Shown here: piece after piece, positions 54,007-60,342 of the stretch
How the letters are laid out: each line of letters starts with the position of its first letter
Numbering within the stretch: the stretch's first letter is position 1
Assembly: GCF_006227205.1 (NCBI RefSeq)
Contig: NZ_VCNG01000016.1
Span: 83,841 to 147,840, forward strand
DNA: 64,000 nt
Source of the DNA: Pseudomonas sp. ICMP22404
Lineage (GTDB): Bacteria; Pseudomonadota; Gammaproteobacteria; Pseudomonadales; Pseudomonadaceae
Reading direction: 5' to 3'
The notes under the pieces: generated by a model
Seen by the model: only the letters and a program-made list of their open reading frames with translations
Databases searched by the model: none
What the model was told of the DNA's origin: nothing
Position numbers and translations under genes: made by a program

Positions 54007-54093
54007 GGTAACCAACGGCGGTTGCCCCACCTACGACAAAGACGTCGCACACCCTTCTTGCCTCACTGGCAATCCGGGTTGCGGCGTTTTTTT
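54007..54093 (+). promoter_or_regulatory. NasT (ANTAR) antitermination leader of the nitrate transporter
   Basis: P1 (54007-54026) is a 7-bp stem, GGTAACC with GGTTGCC, loop AACGGC. P2 (54034-54047) is CGAC/GTCG with loop AAAGAC. Both loops have A1 and G4; 7 nt separate the hairpins. The terminator (54043-54093) pairs CGTCGCA with TGCGGCG around an inner TGCC/GGCA helix and ends in seven T; its 5' arm overlaps P2. A separate UUCG hairpin (GGCTC/GAGCC, 54099-54112) follows. Confidence 0.85.
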
Positions 54094-54187
54094 GTTTTGG
54101 CTCTTCGGAGCCGGTGGTGCGACCACAGACGGCGCACTGCTCTGAGCACTGACTCATTTCTCGAGACTTTTACAGCTGAGGTGCGCG

Positions 54188-55399
54188 ATGAATTCAAGCT
54201 TCTGGAAATCCGGCCACACCCCGACCCTGTTCGCGGCCTTCCTTTATTTCGACCTGAGTTTCATGGTCTGGTACCTGCTCGGCCCCCTGGCGGTGCAAAT
54301 TGCCACCGACTTGCATCTGACTACCCAGCAACGTGGCCTGATGGTCGCGACACCGATTCTGGCCGGGGCCGTGCTGCGGCTGTTCATGGGCCTGCTGGCC
54401 GACCGGATTTCGCCAAAGACCGCCGGCATGGTCGGTCAGGTGATCGTGATCAGCGCGCTGTTCTGCGCCTGGAAACTGGGCATCCACAGCTACGAACAGG
54501 CACTGCTGCTGGGCCTGTTCCTGGGCATGGCCGGCGCTTCGTTTGCCGTCGCCCTGCCATTGGCGTCCCAGTGGTATCCACCACAACACCAGGGCAAGGC
54601 CATGGGCATCGCCGGTGCCGGCAACTCGGGCACCGTGCTGGCCGCGATCATCGCGCCGGTGATGGCCGCAGCCTTCGGCTGGGGCAACGTGTTCGGTTTC
54701 GCACTGATCCCGCTGGTCCTGACTCTGGTCATCTTCGCCTGGCTGGCCAAGAACGCTCCCGAGCGGCCGAAAGCCAAATCCATGGCTGACTACCTCAAGG
54801 CCCTGGGTGACCGTGACAGCTGGTGGTTCATGTTCTTCTACAGCGTGACCTTTGGCGGCTTCATCGGCCTGGCCAGCGCCCTGCCCGGCTATTTCAACGA
54901 CCAATATGGCCTGAGCCCGGTAACCGCCGGCTACTACACTGCGGCCTGCGTCTTCGGCGGTAGCCTGATGCGGCCGCTGGGCGGTGCCCTGGCGGATCGC
55001 TTCGGCGGCATCCGCACCTTGCTGGGCATGTACACCGTGGCGGCCATCTGCATCGCAGCGGTGGGCTTCAACCTGCCGAACTCCTACGCGGCACTGGCGC
55101 TGTTCGTCTGCACCATGCTCGGCCTTGGCGCAGGCAACGGCGCCGTGTTCCAACTGGTACCGCAACGTTTCCGTCGCGAAATCGGCGTGATGACCGGACT
55201 GATCGGCATGGCCGGCGGCATCGGTGGCTTCGCCCTGGCGGCGGGCATGGGCGCGATCAAGCAGAGCACCGGCAGCTACCAACTGGCGTTGTGGTTGTTC
55301 GCCAGCCTGGGCGTCCTGGCCTGGTTCGGCCTGCACGGCGTCAAGCGTCGCTGGAGAACCACCTGGGGCTCCGCAGCCGTCACCGCGGCTCGGGTATAA
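54188..55399 (+). CDS. nasA: NarK/NasA-type nitrate/nitrite transporter
   Basis: A 403-residue major facilitator with twelve helices. GNSGTVLAAIIAP and GAGNGAVFQLVPQRF are the two nitrate-signature regions of the NNP family, and the conserved Arg in helix 2 (AVLRLFMGLLADR) is present. It should import nitrate for assimilation. The leader contains the NasT switch; the stop codon is 9 nt before the phosphatase/kinase gene, so the two share a transcript. Confidence 0.93.
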   Translation: MNSSFWKSGHTPTLFAAFLYFDLSFMVWYLLGPLAVQIATDLHLTTQQRGLMVATPILAGAVLRLFMGLLADRISPKTAGMVGQVIVISALFCAWKLGIHSYEQALLLGLFLGMAGASFAVALPLASQWYPPQHQGKAMGIAGAGNSGTVLAAIIAPVMAAAFGWGNVFGFALIPLVLTLVIFAWLAKNAPERPKAKSMADYLKALGDRDSWWFMFFYSVTFGGFIGLASALPGYFNDQYGLSPVTAGYYTAACVFGGSLMRPLGGALADRFGGIRTLLGMYTVAAICIAAVGFNLPNSYAALALFVCTMLGLGAGNGAVFQLVPQRFRREIGVMTGLIGMAGGIGGFALAAGMGAIKQSTGSYQLALWLFASLGVLAWFGLHGVKRRWRTTWGSAAVTAARV

Positions 55400-55408
55400 A
55401 CAGCGACC

Positions 55409-57079
55409 ATGAACCTGCAATTGAGTTTTGCCGAAGCCACTGCCATCGGCCCACGGGAGGAAAACCAGGACGCCCTGCGCCTGGTCACCCCGGCCCCGGC
55501 CCTGGCCGCCAGCAAGGGCTACCTGTTCGCTATTGCCGACGGCGTGAGTCAATGCGCCGACGGCGGACTGGCCGCCCGCTCGACCTTGCAGGCACTGGCC
55601 CTGGACTATTACTCCACGCCGCAAACCTGGGGCGTGGCCCAGGCGCTGGACCGGTTGTTGCTGGCACAGAATCGTTGGTTGCAGGCCAACGGTGGCGGGC
55701 AGCCGTTGCTCACCACCGTCAGTGCCCTGGTACTGCGGGGCCGGCGCTTCACCCTCGCCCACGTGGGTGATTGCCGGGTCTACCGCTGGCACGCAGATCA
55801 TCTGCAACGGGTCAGCGAGGATCACGTCTGGGAGCAGCAGGGCATGCAACATGTGCTCAAGCGCGCCCTGGGGCTGGATCAACATTTGATTCTGGATTTC
55901 CTCGACGGCGAACTGCGCACTGAAGAGACCTTCGTGTTGCTCAGCGATGGCGTCTGGGCGGTCTTGGGGGATACGGCCATTGCCGGCATCCTTCGGGACC
56001 AGCCGGACCTGAACCTCGCCGCCCAGACACTGGTGAACGCCGCGCACCTGGCCGGCAGCCAGGACAACGCCAGCGCCTTGCTGATACGGGTCGATGCACT
56101 GGGCGAAGCGAGCATCGGCGATGCGCTGATCCAACTGCAGCAATGGCCCCTTCCCCCGGCGCTGAAACCGGGCCAGGCGTTCGAGGGTTGGCAGGTCGAA
56201 GGGCTGCTCGGCCAGAGCCAGCAATCGCTGCTCTACCGGGTACACGACGGCCAAGGCCAACCGTGGCTACTGAAAACCTTGCCGGGGCAGCTACGGGACG
56301 ACACCCGGGCCGGGCAGGCATTGCTGTCGGAAGAATGGTTTCTCAAGCGGGTCGCCGGAAGGCAGTTTCCGGAAGTCCACGGCGTTCCCCAGCGCCAGCA
56401 TCTGTATTACGTGATGCGCGAATATCCGGGCATGACCCTGGCCGAGCTGTTCCACCAGGCCGGCGCCTTGCCATTGGCTCAATGGCTGGACCTGGCGCAG
56501 CGGTTGGTGCGGGCGGTGGGCCTGCTGCATCGACGGCAGATCTACCACCGTGACATCAAGCCGGAAAACCTGCATCTGGGGGACGACGGCGAACTGCGGC
56601 TGTTGGATTTCGGGCTGGCGTACTGCCCCGGCCTGTCCGAAGACCAGGCCAACGTGCTACCGGGCACCCCCAGCTATATCGCACCGGAAGCCTTCGGCGG
56701 TGTCGCACCGACGGCGCAGCAGGACTTGTATGCCGTCGGTGTGACCCTGTATTTCCTGCTGACCGGACACTATCCCCACGGCGAAGTCGAGGCCTTCCAG
56801 CGACCGCGCTTTGGCGTGCCGGTCAGCGCCAGCCGCTATCGGCCGGACCTGCCTGAATGGCTGGGACAAAGCCTGGAGCGCGCTGTTGCAGCGGATCCGA
56901 ACGAGCGCTTTGAGACCGCCGAGGAATGGTTGTTATTGCTGGAACAGGGCGAGCGCCGCAGCTTGAGCGTCAGGCCCCGGCCACTGCTGGAAAGGGAACC
57001 GCTGAAGGTCTGGCGGACGTTGGCGCTGGTGTCGTTGGTGGTGAATATTGTGTTGCTGTTCCTGGTGTTTCATAGCTGA
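55409..57079 (+). CDS. Fused PP2C-type phosphatase and Ser/Thr protein kinase
   Basis: A 556-residue protein. Residues 1-235 are a PP2C domain with metal-binding Asp21 (EENQDA), Asp44 (ADGVS), SDGVW and SQDNAS. Residues 260-520 are a Hanks-type kinase with Lys289, the catalytic loop HRDIKPEN (Asp382), DFG (Asp400) and APE. The glycine-rich loop is weak (LLGQSQQSLLY). A single C-terminal membrane helix (about 533-555) anchors it with both enzymes in the cytoplasm. It sits between the nitrate transporter and nirB; its target is unknown, and control of nitrate uptake is inferred from position only. Confidence 0.92.
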   Translation: MNLQLSFAEATAIGPREENQDALRLVTPAPALAASKGYLFAIADGVSQCADGGLAARSTLQALALDYYSTPQTWGVAQALDRLLLAQNRWLQANGGGQPLLTTVSALVLRGRRFTLAHVGDCRVYRWHADHLQRVSEDHVWEQQGMQHVLKRALGLDQHLILDFLDGELRTEETFVLLSDGVWAVLGDTAIAGILRDQPDLNLAAQTLVNAAHLAGSQDNASALLIRVDALGEASIGDALIQLQQWPLPPALKPGQAFEGWQVEGLLGQSQQSLLYRVHDGQGQPWLLKTLPGQLRDDTRAGQALLSEEWFLKRVAGRQFPEVHGVPQRQHLYYVMREYPGMTLAELFHQAGALPLAQWLDLAQRLVRAVGLLHRRQIYHRDIKPENLHLGDDGELRLLDFGLAYCPGLSEDQANVLPGTPSYIAPEAFGGVAPTAQQDLYAVGVTLYFLLTGHYPHGEVEAFQRPRFGVPVSASRYRPDLPEWLGQSLERAVAADPNERFETAEEWLLLLEQGERRSLSVRPRPLLEREPLKVWRTLALVSLVVNIVLLFLVFHS

Positions 57080-57088
57080 GATCCGGTC

Positions 57089-57227
57089 GCGCCCATCGCG
57101 AGCAAGCTTTGCTCCCACAGAGGATCTGCTGCCACTGGGGATCTGCTGCCACAGAGGGTCTGCTGCCACTGGGGATCTGCTGCCACAGAGGGTCTGCTGT
57201 GGGAGCAAAGCTTGCTCGCGATGGCGG
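57089..57227. repeat. REP pair with a tandem-repeat spacer
   Basis: Arms CATCGCGAGCAAGCTTTGCT and GTGGGAGCAAAGCTTGCTCG enclose about 85 nt made of alternating units (G/A)G(A/G)(T/G)CTGCTGCCAC(T/A)G, i.e. a roughly 40-bp unit (two near-identical 20-mers) repeated about twice. Other pairs in the window have unique spacers of 20-45 nt. Confidence 0.85.
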
Positions 57228-57361
57228 CCTGCCTGCCACTACAAAGCTATCGTCTGCCACGCTCCATTACCGGGCGACACGCTTTGATTCGGTGCAATAA
57301 ATCCCCTTCCACCCCCCCCCGCCCCACGCTTCCCGCAATAAATCCGTGCCTTGGAGTCACT

Positions 57362-57377
57362 TGGCACAACCACTGCA
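57362..57377 (+). promoter_or_regulatory. Sigma-54 promoter of nirBD
   Basis: TGGCAC-AACCA-CTGCA, GG to GC 12 nt, the best match of the three sigma-54 promoters. Expected start near 57388, about 17 nt before hairpin P1. Confidence 0.8.
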
Positions 57378-57404
57378 TATCCCCTCTCAACAGACATAAA
57401 GCAA

Positions 57405-57493
57405 CGCCTCCAACGATGAAGGCGGTGCTTCCCGAGAGAACGGGACCAGGACAAAGGCGTCCTCGCTAGCACACTAGCGGGACGCCTTTTTTT
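57405..57493 (+). promoter_or_regulatory. NasT (ANTAR) antitermination leader of nirB, with three hexaloop hairpins
   Basis: P1 (57405-57424) pairs CGCCTCC with GAAGGCG (one mismatch), loop AACGAT. A middle hairpin (57430-57445) pairs TCCCG with CGGGA, loop AGAGAA. P2 (57448-57463) pairs AGGAC with GTCCT, loop AAAGGC. All three loops have A1 and G4. The terminator (57453-57493) has a 16-bp stem with one bulge, loop ACA-type, and seven T; its 5' arm covers the loop and 3' arm of P2. Confidence 0.85.
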
Positions 57494-57574
57494 GTTTTCG
57501 TGAAAATTGCCGAGCCAGTCCGATCGCCGTGATGAGACGTGACGAAACCGGGTCTGGGCTTGCGGAGAACCCTG

Positions 57575-60028
57575 ATGAAAAAACTCAAACTGGTGATGAT
57601 CGGCAATGGCATGGCCGGGGTTCGAACCCTTGAAGAACTGCTCAAGCTGAGCAACGAGCTGTACGACATCACGGTGTTCGGCGCCGAGCCTCACACCAAC
57701 TACAACCGCATCCTGCTCTCCCCCGTGCTCGCCGGCGAGCAAACCTTTGAGGAAATCGTCCTCAACGACCTGAGCTGGTATCAGGACAACCACATCAACC
57801 TGCTGCTCAACCGCAAGGTCGTGGAGATCGACCGGGTCAAGCGTCGGGTCATCGCTGAAGACGGCACCGAGGCCGAGTACGATCGCCTGCTGATCGCCAC
57901 CGGCTCCACGCCGTTCATTCTGCCGATTCCCGGCCACACGCTCGACGGCGTCATCGGCTATCGCGACATCGCCGACACCCAGGCAATGATCGAAACCGCC
58001 AAGACCCACAAGCACGCCGTGGTGATCGGCGGCGGCCTGTTGGGCCTGGAGGCCGCCAACGGCCTGAAACTGCGGGGCATGGACGTGACCGTGGTGCACC
58101 TGGGTGAGTGGCTGTTGGAGCGGCAGCTGGACAAGACCAGCGGCCAACTGCTGCAAACCGCCCTGGAAGACCGTGGCCTGAAATTCCGCCTCAACGAGCA
58201 GACCCAGGCCCTCCACGACGCCGGCAATGGCCGGGTCGGCTCGGTGCAGTTCAAGAACGGTGACATCATCCCCGCCGACCTGGTGGTGATGGCGGCGGGC
58301 ATCCGCCCCAACGTCGAATTGGCGGAAAAAGCCGGTATCCCGTGCAGTCGCGGAATCCTGGTCAACGACACGATGCAGACCTATGACCCGCGCATCTACG
58401 CCATCGGTGAATGCGCCAACCATCGCGGCACCGCCTACGGCCTGGTGGCCCCGTTGTTCGAACAGGCCAAGGTCTGCGCCAATCACCTCGCGCAACTGGG
58501 TTTTGCCACCTATAAAGGCTCGGTGACCTCGACCAAGCTCAAGGTCACCGGCATCGACCTGTTTTCCGCCGGCGACTTCATGGGCGGCGAAGGCACCGAG
58601 ACCATCACCCTCTCCGACCCCATCGGCGGCGTCTACAAGAAACTGGTGATCAAGGATGACGTGCTGGTCGGCGCCTGCCTGTACGGCGATACGGCAGATG
58701 GTGGCTGGTATTTCCGCCAGATCCGCGAGAACGCCGCCATCGGCGAGATCCGCGATCACTTGATGTTTGGTGAGAACGCGTTGGGCGACGTCGGCCACCA
58801 GGGCCAGGACAAAGCCATGAGCATGGCCGATTCCGCTGAAGTCTGCGGCTGCAACGGCGTGTGCAAGGGCACCATCGTCAAGGCGATCCAGGAGCATGGC
58901 CTGTTCAGCGTCGATGACGTGAAAAAACACACCAAGGCCGCCAGTTCCTGTGGCTCCTGCGCCGGTCTGGTCGAGCAGATCCTCATCAACACGGTTGGCG
59001 GCGCGGCCGACGTCAAACCGAAAAGCGAAAAAGCCATCTGCGGATGCAGCGACCTCAACCACGGCCAGATCCGCCAGGCGATTCGCGACGAGCACCTGCT
59101 GACCATCGCCGGCACCATGAACTACCTGAACTGGCGCACCCCGAACGGCTGCGCCACCTGCCGTCCGGCATTGAACTACTACCTGATTTCCACTTGGCCA
59201 GGCGAAGCCCACGACGATCCGCAATCCCGACTGATCAACGAACGTGCCCACGCCAACATCCAGAAGGATGGCACCTACTCGGTCGTCCCACGGATGTGGG
59301 GCGGCGTGACCACGCCCGCGGAGCTGCGACGCATCGCCGACGTGGCCGACAAATACAGCGTGCCCATGGTCAAGGTCACCGGTGGCCAGCGCATCGACTT
59401 GCTGGGCATCAAGAAGCAGGATCTGCCCGGCGTATGGGCAGACCTCGACATGCCATCCGGCCATGCCTACGGCAAATCCATCCGCACCGTGAAGACCTGC
59501 GTGGGCAGTGAGTTCTGTCGCTTTGGCACGCAGAACTCCACCCAACTGGGCATCGAACTGGAACATGACCTGTTCAACATGTGGTCGCCGCACAAGGTGA
59601 AGCTGGCCGTCTCCGGTTGCCCTCGCAACTGCTCGGAAGCTGGCATCAAGGATGTGGGCATCATCGGTGTCGATTCCGGCTGGGAGATGTATATCGGCGG
59701 CAATGGTGGAATCAAGACCGAAGTCGCCGAGTTCTTCGTCAAACTCAAGACCGCCGAGGAAGTGCGCGAATACAACGGTGCCTTCTTGCAGTTGTACCGC
59801 GAAGAAGCCTTCTACCTCGAACGTACCGTGCATTACATGCAGCGGGTCGGCATGGAGCACATCAAGAAAGCCGTGCTCGAAGACCCGGCGCGGCGCAAGG
59901 CCCTTCATGAGCGCCTGAAGTTTTCCCTGTCGCTGGAACAGGACCCATGGAAACAGCGCCTGGAACAACCCCAGCTGAAGAAAGAGTTTGAAGTCATCCC
60001 CGTGAAGCATCTGGAGGTGCCGGCATGA
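57575..60028 (+). CDS. nirB: Nitrite reductase (NADH) large subunit
   Basis: An 817-residue enzyme reducing nitrite to ammonium. The N-terminal FAD/NAD domain starts MKKLKLVMIGNGMAG, with IYAIGECANHRG later. Two BFD-like iron-sulfur segments follow (CGCNGVCKG...CGSCAG and CGCSD...CATC). The siroheme/4Fe-4S part has TCVGSEFCRFG and SGCPRNCSEAG. GGAGA precedes the ATG at 57575. It overlaps nirD by 4 nt (ATGA). Siroheme is supplied by the cobA product downstream. Confidence 0.96.
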   Translation: MKKLKLVMIGNGMAGVRTLEELLKLSNELYDITVFGAEPHTNYNRILLSPVLAGEQTFEEIVLNDLSWYQDNHINLLLNRKVVEIDRVKRRVIAEDGTEAEYDRLLIATGSTPFILPIPGHTLDGVIGYRDIADTQAMIETAKTHKHAVVIGGGLLGLEAANGLKLRGMDVTVVHLGEWLLERQLDKTSGQLLQTALEDRGLKFRLNEQTQALHDAGNGRVGSVQFKNGDIIPADLVVMAAGIRPNVELAEKAGIPCSRGILVNDTMQTYDPRIYAIGECANHRGTAYGLVAPLFEQAKVCANHLAQLGFATYKGSVTSTKLKVTGIDLFSAGDFMGGEGTETITLSDPIGGVYKKLVIKDDVLVGACLYGDTADGGWYFRQIRENAAIGEIRDHLMFGENALGDVGHQGQDKAMSMADSAEVCGCNGVCKGTIVKAIQEHGLFSVDDVKKHTKAASSCGSCAGLVEQILINTVGGAADVKPKSEKAICGCSDLNHGQIRQAIRDEHLLTIAGTMNYLNWRTPNGCATCRPALNYYLISTWPGEAHDDPQSRLINERAHANIQKDGTYSVVPRMWGGVTTPAELRRIADVADKYSVPMVKVTGGQRIDLLGIKKQDLPGVWADLDMPSGHAYGKSIRTVKTCVGSEFCRFGTQNSTQLGIELEHDLFNMWSPHKVKLAVSGCPRNCSEAGIKDVGIIGVDSGWEMYIGGNGGIKTEVAEFFVKLKTAEEVREYNGAFLQLYREEAFYLERTVHYMQRVGMEHIKKAVLEDPARRKALHERLKFSLSLEQDPWKQRLEQPQLKKEFEVIPVKHLEVPA

Positions 60029-60342
60029 ACTGGCTGGATATCTGCGCGCTGGAAGACATCAATGCCCTGGGCTCGCGCATCATCAACGGCCCGAAGGGCG
60101 ACATTGCGATTTTTCGTACCAGCGACGATGAAGTGTTCGCACTCGATGACCGCTGCCCGCACAAGGGAGGGCCGTTGTCCCAGGGCTTGATCTATGGCAA
60201 GCGCGTGGCCTGCCCGCTGCACAACTGGCAGATCGACCTGGAGACCGGCCAGGCCCAGGCGCCGGACGTGGGCTGTGCCCATCATCATTCGGCACGGGTC
60301 GAGAACGGCCGGGTGCTGTTGGCGCTAAGGGACGCAAGCTGA
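60025..60342 (+). CDS. nirD: Nitrite reductase small subunit, Rieske type
   Basis: A 105-residue subunit of NirBD. It keeps both Rieske ligand pairs, CPH and CPLH (DDRCPHKGGPLS and VACPLHNWQ), so it can bind a 2Fe-2S cluster; enteric NirD proteins often lack these. Its stop codon overlaps the ATG of the nitrate reductase gene (TGATG), so translation is coupled. Confidence 0.94.
   Translation: MNWLDICALEDINALGSRIINGPKGDIAIFRTSDDEVFALDDRCPHKGGPLSQGLIYGKRVACPLHNWQIDLETGQAQAPDVGCAHHHSARVENGRVLLALRDAS

Noticed and set aside
57112..57200. Possible CRISPR-like array
   Set aside because: The units are contiguous 20-mers without unique spacers and lie inside a REP pair; no cas genes are near.
57312..57320. 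Run of nine C as a phase-variation tract
   Set aside because: It lies outside genes and upstream of the sigma-54 promoter, where a length change would not alter a reading frame or promoter spacing.
57430..57445. Middle nirB hairpin taken as P2
   Set aside because: It does not overlap the terminator. The hairpin at 57448-57463 does, and fits the P2 pattern of the other two leaders, so the middle one is treated as extra.
57239..60010. 923-codon frame antisense to nirB
   Set aside because: Shadow of nirB; it runs through the terminator and the sigma-54 leader on the other strand and has no recognisable product.
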